A stretch of DNA of 64,000 bases from Clostridium magnum DSM 2767 (GTDB taxonomy: Bacteria; Bacillota; Clostridia; Clostridiales; Clostridiaceae). Numbering within the stretch: the first letter of the stretch is position 1; each line of letters opens with the position of its first letter. Positions 17,986 to 26,413 of the stretch are shown piece by piece. The stretch is taken from positions 62,001 through 126,000 of the forward strand of contig NZ_LWAE01000009.1 in the NCBI RefSeq assembly GCF_001623875.1, read 5' to 3'. Under the pieces are notes generated by a model. The model worked only from the letters and a program-made list of their open reading frames with translations. It ran no database searches and was not told the DNA's origin. The translations under genes were made by a program, and so were the position numbers.

Positions 17986-18966
17986 ATGAATAAAATGGCG
18001 TTATCTATTATAATGACGATAGTATTAACGGTAATTACAAGTGGCAATGCTTTTGCCGCACCAAGTACAAGCACATCAGATGCATTAAAACAGGCAAAAG
18101 ATAACAAAAAAGAACTACAAGCAAAAGTTCAAACATTGGACAATCAAATTGATGAGGTTCTAACGAAAATTGATAACAATAAAAAAGATATGAATAAAAT
18201 AGCTCAAGATATTAAAAATACGCAAATTAAATTAGATACTATAGAAAAGAATTCTCAGGAGCAAGATGAACTATTCAAAAGAAGAATTCGTAGTATGTAC
18301 ATAAGTGGTACAGGCAGCTATCTTGAGGTACTTTTAGCATCAGATAATTTAAGTGATTTTATATCAAGATTTGATATGATTACACAGGTGATAAAATTTG
18401 ATAATCAAGTAATTGCTAAGCTAAAAGAAAAGAAACAAGCTATAGCAAAGGAAAAGGATAATTTAAAGCATGAAAATGAAAAATTAGAAGCTTTAAAGAC
18501 AGCCAATGAAAGCACTCTATTAAATTTAAATAAAGAAATAAAGGAACAAAAGACTCTTCTAAGCAAAGCAACTGAAGAAGAAAAACAACTGTTAGCTGAA
18601 AATGCTTCTAGACAGTTGGCTTACAATAATAGTAAAAATTCTAATGGTGGTACCTTATCTCGTGGTACATCAAAATCTCTTTCATACTCACAAGTATTAA
18701 ATATGCAATCAACCGCATATTCAGGTGATGGTATTACAGCCTCTGGTGCTGCAACTAGGAGAGATCGTGATGGATATAGCACTATCGCAGTAGACCCCAG
18801 AGTTATCCCAATAGGATCTACAGTTTATGTGGAAGGATACGGATATGCTATTGCACAGGATACAGGTGGAGCTATTAAAGGAAACATCATAGATGTGTTT
18901 TTTCATTCAGAATCCGAGGCCAATAGCTGGGGAAGGAGATCCGTTAAGGTTTATATACTTAAATGA
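17986..18966 (+). CDS. Secreted coiled-coil protein with C-terminal 3D domain (cell-wall hydrolase-like)
   Basis: Protein of 326 aa. Residues 1-25 form a signal peptide ending in NAFAAPS. Residues about 30-205 are a long heptad-rich coiled coil, as in CwlO/PcsB-like N-terminal regions. The C-terminal 95 residues form a 3D domain, named for its three Asp, with STAYSGDGITASGAATRRD, IAVDPRVIPIGS and DTGGAIKGNIIDVFF. 3D domains share the double-psi barrel of lytic transglycosylases (YabE, MltA). A role in peptidoglycan remodelling outside the membrane is likely. Its stop overlaps the next start as ATGA, so the two genes are translationally coupled. Confidence 0.88.
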   Translation: MNKMALSIIMTIVLTVITSGNAFAAPSTSTSDALKQAKDNKKELQAKVQTLDNQIDEVLTKIDNNKKDMNKIAQDIKNTQIKLDTIEKNSQEQDELFKRRIRSMYISGTGSYLEVLLASDNLSDFISRFDMITQVIKFDNQVIAKLKEKKQAIAKEKDNLKHENEKLEALKTANESTLLNLNKEIKEQKTLLSKATEEEKQLLAENASRQLAYNNSKNSNGGTLSRGTSKSLSYSQVLNMQSTAYSGDGITASGAATRRDRDGYSTIAVDPRVIPIGSTVYVEGYGYAIAQDTGGAIKGNIIDVFFHSESEANSWGRRSVKVYILK

Positions 18967-19640
18967 TTCTATATTTTCTATTATCTATAATAATTTTTCT
19001 TATAGTAATAGAGGTCATAACTGTATTGTTCAAGTTAACAGGCTTGTCTGAGGAAAAGGCTAGATTTCAAGTTATATCTCTACTTACAGGTTCAGGTTTT
19101 ACCACAAAAGAAGCTGAACTTATAACTCAGCACCCCTCAAGAAGAAAATTAGCTCAAATTCTTATGATTGTAGGATATATTGGATTTTTGACTGGAATTT
19201 CATTTTTAGTAGATATTATAAAAAAATCACTTTCTTATAAAACAATCACTATAGTTATAGTGTTTTTTATACTGGTCTATATGTTTTTTAAAAACAAATT
19301 TCTACTGTCTTACTTTGATAACTTTATTGAGAAGATTATTTTAAGGAAACAGCTTAAAACAAAGAGTCCTAACAAAATGTATAAGCTTATTACTAGAGCT
19401 AAAGGCTACGGGGTTTTTAATATATTAATAGATGAACAATCTTCACTAGTTGGAGTAGCTTTAAAGGATTCAAACCTAAAACCTCGTAATATTATAGTTT
19501 TAAATATTGATAAGGGGAATCAATTTATTGGTTTTCCAACTAGAGACTACGTCATAGAAAAGGGAGATAATATACTTTTGTATGGCAAGGTAGATGAAAT
19601 CATTAAAATCTTTAACATTAATTGCAAAAACAAGAATTAG
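18963..19640 (+). CDS. Membrane protein with C-terminal RCK_C (TrkA-C) domain
   Basis: Protein of 225 aa. It has an N-terminal hydrophobic helix (residues 1-25), a soluble loop with LLTGSGFTTKEAELITQHPSRRK, then two more helices (about 68-115). The C-terminal 75 residues resemble the TrkA-C/RCK_C ligand-binding fold (SSLVGVALKDSNLKPRNIIVLNI and EKGDNILLYGKVDEI). RCK_C domains often bind c-di-AMP or other small ligands and gate ion movement. The specific ligand is unknown. It is coupled to the 3D-domain gene by a 4-bp overlap. Confidence 0.75.
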   Translation: MILYFLLSIIIFLIVIEVITVLFKLTGLSEEKARFQVISLLTGSGFTTKEAELITQHPSRRKLAQILMIVGYIGFLTGISFLVDIIKKSLSYKTITIVIVFFILVYMFFKNKFLLSYFDNFIEKIILRKQLKTKSPNKMYKLITRAKGYGVFNILIDEQSSLVGVALKDSNLKPRNIIVLNIDKGNQFIGFPTRDYVIEKGDNILLYGKVDEIIKIFNINCKNKN

Positions 19641-19646
19641 AAAATA

Positions 19647-19710
19647 AAATGTAAAAGGGCTATCTCACAATAGAATAATTTCTATGTGCGGTAGCCCTTT
19701 TTACATTTTA
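19647..19710. terminator. Bidirectional terminator
   Basis: AAAATGTAAAAGGGCTA pairs with TAGCCCTTTTTACATTTT across a 29-nt loop, with A/T runs at both ends. It serves the convergent RCK_C and PilZ genes. Confidence 0.85.
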
Positions 19711-20406
19711 CCTACTAATAGCTTTTTCTTTATTTTTGTTTTTATGTCTTAAGTAAATTTCATTTTCAAAAACAAATTCAATTATTTTTTCTCTTTCCCT
19801 TTCTGTAATAATATCAAAGTAAATTCCATAAAGGTACACCGTAGTATCAGGATCTGAAATTACCTCTTTTCTTGTTATCCTGCTGAGCAGAGAAATTCCG
19901 GATTTTATATTCATAGAAACTATTACTTGATTACCTATGTCTAAGTGCTCTTGACACTGCAACATTATACCGCCACCGCTTATGTCAGTTATAATAGCAG
20001 TTTTGTATTTATTATTGGCTAGTACTTGAGTAGGTACTTCCTGAATGGCATTATAATGGACATTATTTGTAAAAGCAGTGTAAGAAACCTTTAAATTAAT
20101 GGGAGTCCTGTGATACATTCTTCTGTCAATAGTCCTTAATATTTCCGGTGGACTTAATACAAGATACATGTAATCATTTTCATGTTTTGTTCCTAATACA
20201 AGTGATTTGCAAAGTAGTAATTCTCTTCCCTGCAAAATTACAGTTTCAACCTCTTTATTTATAGGAAAAATAAAATGTTCATAAAAATCAACTCTTACAA
20301 GAATACAATTCTTATAAATCTTTGTTATTTGTCCTGCACAACTTCTACTTTCATGCAGCAGCTGAATTACTTTATTGCAGTTATCTAAATCAACTAATTT
20401 GGTCAA
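19708..20406 (-). CDS. PilZ-domain c-di-GMP-binding protein (YcgR-like)
   Basis: Protein of 232 aa. The N-terminal half has the beta-rich flagellar-brake YcgN-type character. The C-terminal half is a PilZ domain with the c-di-GMP contact motif RRMYHR (RxxxR type, near residue 97) and DISGGGIML. It probably couples c-di-GMP level to motility or exopolysaccharide. It is divergent from cheV, which supports a motility role. No strong ribosome site is visible before the chosen start, so the N-terminus may shift slightly. Confidence 0.85.
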   Translation of the reverse strand: MTKLVDLDNCNKVIQLLHESRSCAGQITKIYKNCILVRVDFYEHFIFPINKEVETVILQGRELLLCKSLVLGTKHENDYMYLVLSPPEILRTIDRRMYHRTPINLKVSYTAFTNNVHYNAIQEVPTQVLANNKYKTAIITDISGGGIMLQCQEHLDIGNQVIVSMNIKSGISLLSRITRKEVISDPDTTVYLYGIYFDIITEREREKIIEFVFENEIYLRHKNKNKEKAISR

Positions 20407-20712
20407 ATCCTAGCCACATCCTCTATAGGTATTTTCCTTGCTATTATATATTAACATCTTAAAGCTTTCCCTAATAACTTTTCTATAAATCATTTCAATA
20501 ATCCTTCTAAAATTCTTATAATCTTTGTATATTCTACTAATATTTTAAACTTAAAACATATACAGTATCATAATAATTATAGTAAATTCTATTGAATTCT
20601 ATTATAATATATACAAGAATGAAAACTTATTTTTAATAAAATAAATCATTATTTCTGTATTAAACCTTTACTATTTATGATAGATAACTATAGACAAAAG
20701 GGGTGTAAAATC

Positions 20713-21615
20713 ATGGAAACAAATATATTGTTAGAAAGCGGAACTGGCGAGGTAGAAATATTTGAGTTTATAATTAATAACAAGCATTATGGAATAAATG
20801 TTGTAAAAGTGAAAGAAGTTATAGAAACAGATAATTTGACACAAATTCCTCAATCTCATCCAGCTATTGCTGGTCTTGTTCTATATAGGAATGAAATAAT
20901 ATCTCTTATAAACTTAAAATATGTTTTAGATGGAACTTCTGCAGTGTCTAAGAAAAATACTATAATATTATGTGAATTTAATAAAACTAAAGTTGCTTTT
21001 AATATTGACAGCATGGTAGGAATTCATAGAATGGGATGGGATAAAATAACAAAACCAGATGCACTTTACGCCAATTCTTTAATCATAGGTAATATTATGC
21101 TTGATAACAGGATAATATTTCTATTAGACTTTGAAAAGATTGTTACTGACATAAATCCAAAAGTAGGCATTAGCCCAGAAAGAATTGAAAATGTTGAGTA
21201 TAAAGACAGATCTAATATCAAACTCATGCTAGCGGATGATTCCTTCTTAATCAGAAGTTTATTAAAGGATACTTTAACCCAGGCCGGATTCAATAACTTA
21301 AAGTTCTTTGATGATGGTGAGCAGGCTTTAGATTATTTATATAAGCTAGAAGCAGAAAAGAAAGAAAATTTTATTGATGACGTACAAATACTTATAACTG
21401 ATATAGAGATGCCTAGAATGGATGGTCTTACACTTACTAGAAAAATTAAAGAGCATAAAACACTAAGAAAGCTCCCAGTAATTGTTTTTTCATCATTAAT
21501 TACAGATGATTTAGCTCATAAAGGAGCCTCTGTTGGAGCGGATGCTCAAATAAGCAAACCTGAAATCGGTAACCTGGTAAAAATAATTGATAAACTTATA
21601 GCAAACAGTAACTAA
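20713..21615 (+). CDS. cheV: Chemotaxis coupling protein CheV (CheW-receiver fusion)
   Basis: Protein of 300 aa. An N-terminal CheW domain (residues about 12-155; FIINNKHYGINVVKVKEVIE, IAGLVLYRNEIISLINL) links receptors to CheA. A C-terminal receiver (about 175-298) shows LADDSFLIRSLL, the phosphoacceptor region ILITDIEMPRMDG and the conserved Lys in SKPE. I start at ATG 20713, with AAAAGGGG about 9 nt upstream; the frame opens earlier at 20677 without a ribosome site. CheV adapts receptor-kinase complexes when phosphorylated. Confidence 0.93.
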   Translation: METNILLESGTGEVEIFEFIINNKHYGINVVKVKEVIETDNLTQIPQSHPAIAGLVLYRNEIISLINLKYVLDGTSAVSKKNTIILCEFNKTKVAFNIDSMVGIHRMGWDKITKPDALYANSLIIGNIMLDNRIIFLLDFEKIVTDINPKVGISPERIENVEYKDRSNIKLMLADDSFLIRSLLKDTLTQAGFNNLKFFDDGEQALDYLYKLEAEKKENFIDDVQILITDIEMPRMDGLTLTRKIKEHKTLRKLPVIVFSSLITDDLAHKGASVGADAQISKPEIGNLVKIIDKLIANSN

Positions 21616-21744
21616 TTATTTTAATCTATTATACTTATATGTAATTTATTTTTTCAGTTCCCTGATTATAGCAAAAAACTAAGATTCTTGCTATAATTAG
21701 AGAGTTGAAAATGCTTACATACACTAATTTGTCAAAATTTTAAA

Positions 21745-21773
21745 TTGATTAAATTTTTTTATTGTGTTATAAT
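21745..21773 (+). promoter_or_regulatory. Sigma-A promoter of the glycine riboswitch transcript
   Basis: TTGATT (21745-21750), a 17-nt spacer and TATAAT (21768-21773), just before the riboswitch. Confidence 0.75.
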
Positions 21774-21789
21774 TTAAAAAAATTTAATA

Positions 21790-21916
21790 CCGCCGTATGA
21801 AGGTAGCGGGATTTTTTTAAACCGCTATTGGACGGACCTCTGGAGAGACTCAAATGAGCACCGAAGGGGAAAACCAAGTTTTTGGTGAAACTCTCAGGTA
21901 AAAGGACAGAGCATTT
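21790..21916 (+). ncRNA. Glycine riboswitch (single aptamer with a vestigial 5' partner)
   Basis: The conserved glycine aptamer core is clear: CTCTGGAGAG, then GCACCGAAGGGG, GAAACTCTCAGGTA and AGGACAGAG (about 21838-21916). A short hairpin (CCGC/GCGG, 21791-21809) precedes it and may be the ghost of a first aptamer, as in singlet glycine switches. A terminator follows about 95 nt later. It lies on the same strand and upstream of the ACT/UPF0210 gene pair, so glycine probably controls that transcript. Whether it acts as an on- or off-switch cannot be settled by eye. Confidence 0.88.
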
Positions 21917-22009
21917 TTATATTAAGAAAAATAATTATTAGCTTATTAAGTTATTTGCTTTTAAGCTTATTAACGATTACTTATTCTTTTTTTAAAAATC
22001 TTGTTTTCC

Positions 22010-22043
22010 AGAGACTAACTTTAAATTTAGTCTCTTTTGTTTT
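22010..22043 (+). terminator. Riboswitch-associated terminator
   Basis: A 9-bp stem AGAGACTAA/TTAGTCTCT followed by TTTTGTTTT. It lies between the glycine aptamer and the ACT-domain gene, as expected for a transcriptional expression platform. Confidence 0.7.
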
Positions 22044-22125
22044 ATCCGATGACTACCCGCTCTAATACTCCCTCATCTCAAAGAGTACGTTGCGAGCGGC
22101 TACGTCCCTGGATTCGTTCAACTAA

Positions 22126-22158
22126 GAATCAGATGGGGCTTGAACCCCCATCTGATTC
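22126..22158. repeat. Strong 13-bp hairpin without T tract
   Basis: GAATCAGATGGGG/CCCCATCTGATTC, perfect over 13 bp with a 7-nt loop, 62 bp before the ACT-domain gene. There is no T run, so it is not a normal terminator. The flanking DNA is more GC-rich than its neighbours and may be an inserted intergenic repeat. Confidence 0.55.
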
Positions 22159-22219
22159 AAGTTTCCACTTCATATTTGGGTGGTTTTAAAATATATTTTA
22201 AGAAGGAGCGATACATAAA

Positions 22220-22489
22220 ATGAAATCATTTGTAACTGTATTAGGAAACGATAAGGTAGGTATTATTCATGAGGTAACTTCTGTACTGTCTAAAAACAAT
22301 GTAAATATTTTAGATATTAATCAAACTCTTCTAGAGGGTTATTTTACTATGGTAATGCTTGTAGATTTATCAAAAATGGAAATAGACTTTACAGAATTAA
22401 AAGATAAACTTGAAAGTAAAGCTAATGAAATAGAAGTTTCTATTAAAATTCAACGAGCAGATATATTTAATTCAATGTACAAAATTTAA
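22220..22489 (+). CDS. ACT-domain protein (UPF0237)
   Basis: A stand-alone ACT domain of 89 aa, starting SFVTVLGNDKVGIIHEVTSVLS with the beta-alpha-beta pattern and the Gly at the ligand-binding turn. This family (UPF0237, related to GcvR) is widely linked to the gene that follows. GGAGCG precedes the start by about 9 nt. It lies 21 bp before the UPF0210 gene, and both lie behind a glycine riboswitch. A role in sensing glycine or another amino acid is inferred. Confidence 0.88.
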   Translation: MKSFVTVLGNDKVGIIHEVTSVLSKNNVNILDINQTLLEGYFTMVMLVDLSKMEIDFTELKDKLESKANEIEVSIKIQRADIFNSMYKI

Positions 22490-22510
22490 ATTATAAGGAG
22501 TTTTGAACCA

Positions 22511-23869
22511 ATGATCAATTTTAATAATATAATGGAAACAATAAAAATGGTTGATAACCAAAATTTAGATATAAGAACAATTACAATGGGAATATCTCTT
22601 TTAGATTGCTGCCATAGTGACGGAAAACAATCAAGAATTAAAATTTATGATAAAATAACTAGATATGCTGAAAACTTAGTTAAAGTTGGAAGAGAAATTG
22701 AAACAGAATATGGAGTACCTATTGTCAATAAGAGAGTCTCTGTAACTCCTATATCTATTATTGCTCAAGCTTGCGATGATACTGATTATGTTGAATTCGC
22801 TAAGACATTGGATAAAGCTGCTGAAACTTTAGGAATTGACTTTATAGGAGGGTTCTCAGCACTTGTACAAAAAGGATATTCTAAAGGAGACAAAATACTT
22901 ATAGAATCTATTCCCGAGGCTTTAGCTGTTACAAAAAAAGTTTGTTCCTCAGTAAATGTTGGAAATAGTAAATCCGGAATAAACATGGATGCTGTAAGAG
23001 ATATGGGTAGAATAATAAAAAGAGCTGCTTATCTTACAAAAGATAATGAGAGCATAGGTTGTGCTAAGCTTGTAGTATTTGCTAACGCAGTAGAAGATAA
23101 TCCGTTTATGGCTGGTGCCTTCCACGGGGTTGGAGAAGCAGAATGCATAATAAATGTTGGGGTTAGCGGACCAGGAGTTGTAAAGTCTGCCCTTGAACAA
23201 GTAAAAGGACAAAGTTTTGATATAGTTTCAGAAACAATAAAGAAAACTGCATTTAAGCTAACAAGGCTTGGTCAATTTGTTGCACAAGAAGCTTCAAAAA
23301 GACTAGATGTTCCTTTTGGTGTAGTTGACTTATCCCTTGCTCCAACACCAGCTATAGGTGATAGCGTAGGAAGACTTTTAGAAGAAATGGGACTTGAAAG
23401 CTGTGGATGTCATGGAACTACTGCTGCTTTAGCTCTTTTAAATGACGCTGTTAAAAAAGGTGGCGTAATGGCAGCTTCCCAAGTAGGTGGTCTTAGTGGC
23501 GCATTCATTCCTGTAAGTGAAGATGAAGGAATGATAGCAGCAGTAAAAGCTGGTTCTTTAAATTTAGAAAAATTAGAAGCAATGACTTGCGTTTGTTCTG
23601 TAGGACTTGATATGATTGGAATACCTGGAGACACTCCAGAATCAACTATATCAGCTATAATTGCAGATGAAGCAGCTATTGGGGTTATAAATAACAAAAC
23701 GACTGCAGTAAGAGTAATCCCTGTTTACGGAAAAACAGTTGGTGATGAAGCCGAATTTGGCGGTCTTTTAGGAACAGCTCCTATAATGCCTGTAAGCAAA
23801 TTCTCCAGTGAAGACTTTATAAACAGAGGCGGACATATTCCTGCACCAATCCATAGCTTTAAGAACTAA
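22511..23869 (+). CDS. UPF0210/PFL-family protein
   Basis: Protein of 452 aa belonging to the UPF0210 (DUF711) family of unproven function, related to the glycyl-radical/PFL-like fold set. Motifs visible are DIRTITMGISLLDCC near the N-terminus, the Cys/Gly-rich LESCGCHGTTAAL, and CVCSVGLDMIGIPGDTPESTISAIIADE. GGAG lies about 10 nt before ATG. It forms a pair with the ACT-domain gene, and the glycine riboswitch links the pair to glycine metabolism. No enzymatic activity should be assigned from sequence. Confidence 0.9.
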   Translation: MINFNNIMETIKMVDNQNLDIRTITMGISLLDCCHSDGKQSRIKIYDKITRYAENLVKVGREIETEYGVPIVNKRVSVTPISIIAQACDDTDYVEFAKTLDKAAETLGIDFIGGFSALVQKGYSKGDKILIESIPEALAVTKKVCSSVNVGNSKSGINMDAVRDMGRIIKRAAYLTKDNESIGCAKLVVFANAVEDNPFMAGAFHGVGEAECIINVGVSGPGVVKSALEQVKGQSFDIVSETIKKTAFKLTRLGQFVAQEASKRLDVPFGVVDLSLAPTPAIGDSVGRLLEEMGLESCGCHGTTAALALLNDAVKKGGVMAASQVGGLSGAFIPVSEDEGMIAAVKAGSLNLEKLEAMTCVCSVGLDMIGIPGDTPESTISAIIADEAAIGVINNKTTAVRVIPVYGKTVGDEAEFGGLLGTAPIMPVSKFSSEDFINRGGHIPAPIHSFKN

Positions 23870-23929
23870 TAAAATAAAGCTTGAATCAGATATGAATGGG
23901 TAGTCCTTAGATGAATTGGGGGAAATAAT

Positions 23930-23977
23930 AAAAACAGGATTAGCATTAATAGTTTTCTATTGCTAATCCTGTTTTTT
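23930..23977. terminator. Bidirectional terminator between UPF0210 gene and proA
   Basis: Stem AAAACAGGATTAGCA/TGCTAATCCTGTTTT with T6 on the plus strand and an A run on the other side. It serves convergent genes. Confidence 0.88.
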
Positions 23978-23979
23978 AA

Positions 23980-25236
23980 TTACTTTCTAGTCTGTCCTTC
24001 TCCATAAATGATGTATTTTATGCTAGTCAATTGCTCAAGTCCCATAGGTCCCCTTGCATGAAGTTTTTGTGTGCTAATTCCTATTTCCGCACCAAAGCCA
24101 AATTCACTTCCATCTGTGAATCTAGTAGATGCATTTACATATACTGCTGCTGCATCAACTTCATTCAAAAATCTTTGAGAATTCCTGTAATTATTTGTTA
24201 CTATAGCTTCTGAATGCTTTGTTCCATATATATATATATGATCCATTGCGTCATCTATTGAGTCTACAATTTTTACTGCTAAAATTAAATCTAAATATTC
24301 AGTTTCCCAGTCCTTTTCACTAGCACTTACTATATCCTTTATATATTCTCCAGTTTTCTCACAGCCTCTTATCTCTACTCCTAAAGATTTCAAGCGCTCT
24401 CCAAGCTTTGGTAGAAGCTTTTGTGCAGCATCTTTATGAACTAATAATGTCTCCATAGCATTGCATACACCTATTCTTTGAGTTTTTGCATTAATAACTA
24501 TGTTCTCAGCCATCTCTAAGTCAGCCTCTTCATCAACATATACGTGGCAATTTCCTATTCCAGTCTCAATTACAGGTACTGTTGAATTTTTTACTACAGT
24601 CTGTATAAGGCCTGATCCACCTCTTGGGATTAACACGTCTATGTATTCATTGAGTTTCATCATAACATTAACTGCTTCTCTATCCGTTGTTTCTATAAGC
24701 TGAATACTTCCCTCTGGAAGACCTGCTTCTACTGCAGCCTTTATAATAGTATTTGCTATAGCTATATTAGAATTTATTGCTTCCTTACCACCTTTTAATA
24801 TAGCAGCATTTCCTGATTTTATACACAAAGCTGCTGCATCCACGGTAACATTAGGTCTTGCCTCATAAATCATCCCTATAACACCAAGAGGTACTCTTAC
24901 TCGCCCAATCTGAAGGTTATCTGGATTTCTCCACATCTTTGTTACTTCTCCTATAGGATCAGGCAATAAAGCAACATTTTTCAACCCTTGTGCCATATCT
25001 TCTATTCTCTTAATATTTAAAGCCAATCTATCTAAGAGTCCTTGAGACATACCATTATTTTTACCATTTGTAATATCTTTTTCATTTTCCGCTAATATAA
25101 AATCACTATTCTTTACTAAAGCCTCACTCATAGCAATTAATGCATTATTTTTGGTCTCAGTACTTATATAAGCAAGTTTTCTTGCGGCTTTTTTAGCTAG
25201 TAACCCTTTCTCCACCATATAATCATAAATATTCAT
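23980..25236 (-). CDS. proA: Gamma-glutamyl phosphate reductase
   Basis: NADPH-dependent enzyme of 418 aa, second step of proline synthesis. It shows the aldehyde-dehydrogenase-like fold with YEARPNVTVDAAALCIKSGNA, the PRGGSGLI motif, the catalytic Cys in RIGVCNAMETLLVH and the C-terminal EFGFGAEIGISTQKLHARGPMG-type region. It lies 17 bp downstream of proB in the same transcript. Confidence 0.97.
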   Translation of the reverse strand: MNIYDYMVEKGLLAKKAARKLAYISTETKNNALIAMSEALVKNSDFILAENEKDITNGKNNGMSQGLLDRLALNIKRIEDMAQGLKNVALLPDPIGEVTKMWRNPDNLQIGRVRVPLGVIGMIYEARPNVTVDAAALCIKSGNAAILKGGKEAINSNIAIANTIIKAAVEAGLPEGSIQLIETTDREAVNVMMKLNEYIDVLIPRGGSGLIQTVVKNSTVPVIETGIGNCHVYVDEEADLEMAENIVINAKTQRIGVCNAMETLLVHKDAAQKLLPKLGERLKSLGVEIRGCEKTGEYIKDIVSASEKDWETEYLDLILAVKIVDSIDDAMDHIYIYGTKHSEAIVTNNYRNSQRFLNEVDAAAVYVNASTRFTDGSEFGFGAEIGISTQKLHARGPMGLEQLTSIKYIIYGEGQTRK

Positions 25237-25253
25237 TCATCTATCACCTCATT

Positions 25254-26381
25254 TTAAAATCTAACCATATTATTGCAATGAACTATTTCGTCATAATTTT
25301 TATATCCTAGCTTACTCTCTATTTCATCCGTCTTCAAGGATTTTATTTGTTCTATTTCTAATGAATCGTAATTAGTTATTCCTCTGCCTATTTCAATGCC
25401 TTCAGTATTTACAATAGAAACAATCTGACCTTGATGAAAGAATCCCTCTACAGATAATACACCTTTAGGTAGAAGGCTCTTATGTTCTTCAACTAGAGCT
25501 TTAACTGCCCCATCATCTATTACTACTTTTCCATTTATCTCTGTGTTAAAAGTGAGCCAGTGTTTACGCAACTGAAGCGGATGTTCATTAGGCGCAAAAA
25601 AGGTTCCAACTTCCTCTTCATTTACAACATCTCTTATAATATTATTATTTGCTCCATTTACTATAACCATTGAAACACCAGCAGTAGTAGCGATTCTTGC
25701 AGCACTTATTTTTGTAGCCATTCCTCCAGTACCTAAAGAAGTTCCTGCCCCTCCTGCACATTTTTCAATTTCCTCTGTAATTTCTTCAACTTCATGTATA
25801 AGTACTGCATTAGGGTTTGTTCTAGGGTTACTATCATAAAGACCTTCAATATCTGAAAGTAAAATCAATAAATCTGCCTCAATCAAAGAGGATACAATAG
25901 CTGATAAAGTATCGTTATCTCCAAATTTTATCTCATCAACTATAATAGCATCATTTTCATTTACTATCGGAATAACGCCCTGTTCAAAAAGAGCAAAAAA
26001 CGTATTTCTTGCATTTAAAAATCTTGTTCTATGGGACATATCATCTTTAGTTATAAGAATTTGTGCCGCTACCTTTCCATATTCGGAAAAAATTTTCTCA
26101 TACATATGCATAAGTATTCCCTGTCCTACTGCAGCAGCAGCTTGTTTTTCTGGAATAGTTTTAGGTTTACTCTTAAGTCCTAGCCTACCTACTCCTGCTG
26201 CAACAGCTCCGGATGTAACAAGAACTACTTCCATACCTTGATTGTGCAAGTCTGAAATTTGTCTTACAAGCTTTTCAATCTGATTAATGTTCATTAAACC
26301 ACTCTCGTGAGTTAACGTTGATGATCCTACCTTTACTACTATTCTTTTTATGTTTTTTAGATGTTTCTTTCTAATACTCAT
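25254..26381 (-). CDS. proB: Glutamate 5-kinase with PUA domain
   Basis: Protein of 375 aa that phosphorylates glutamate in the first step of proline synthesis. The kinase domain (1-260) shows RIVVKVGSSTLTHESG, VTSGAVAAGVGRLG, FGDNDTLSAIVSSLIEADLLILLSD-like region (positions about 148-172) and GTGGMATKISAARIAT. The C-terminal PUA domain (about 275-355) contains LPKGVLSVEG and GRGITNYDSLEI. It follows the larA-like gene by 32 bp. Confidence 0.97.
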   Translation of the reverse strand: MSIRKKHLKNIKRIVVKVGSSTLTHESGLMNINQIEKLVRQISDLHNQGMEVVLVTSGAVAAGVGRLGLKSKPKTIPEKQAAAAVGQGILMHMYEKIFSEYGKVAAQILITKDDMSHRTRFLNARNTFFALFEQGVIPIVNENDAIIVDEIKFGDNDTLSAIVSSLIEADLLILLSDIEGLYDSNPRTNPNAVLIHEVEEITEEIEKCAGGAGTSLGTGGMATKISAARIATTAGVSMVIVNGANNNIIRDVVNEEEVGTFFAPNEHPLQLRKHWLTFNTEINGKVVIDDGAVKALVEEHKSLLPKGVLSVEGFFHQGQIVSIVNTEGIEIGRGITNYDSLEIEQIKSLKTDEIESKLGYKNYDEIVHCNNMVRF

Positions 26382-26413
26382 ACTTCTCTATCCTCTTCAT
26401 AAACGATTTTAGG

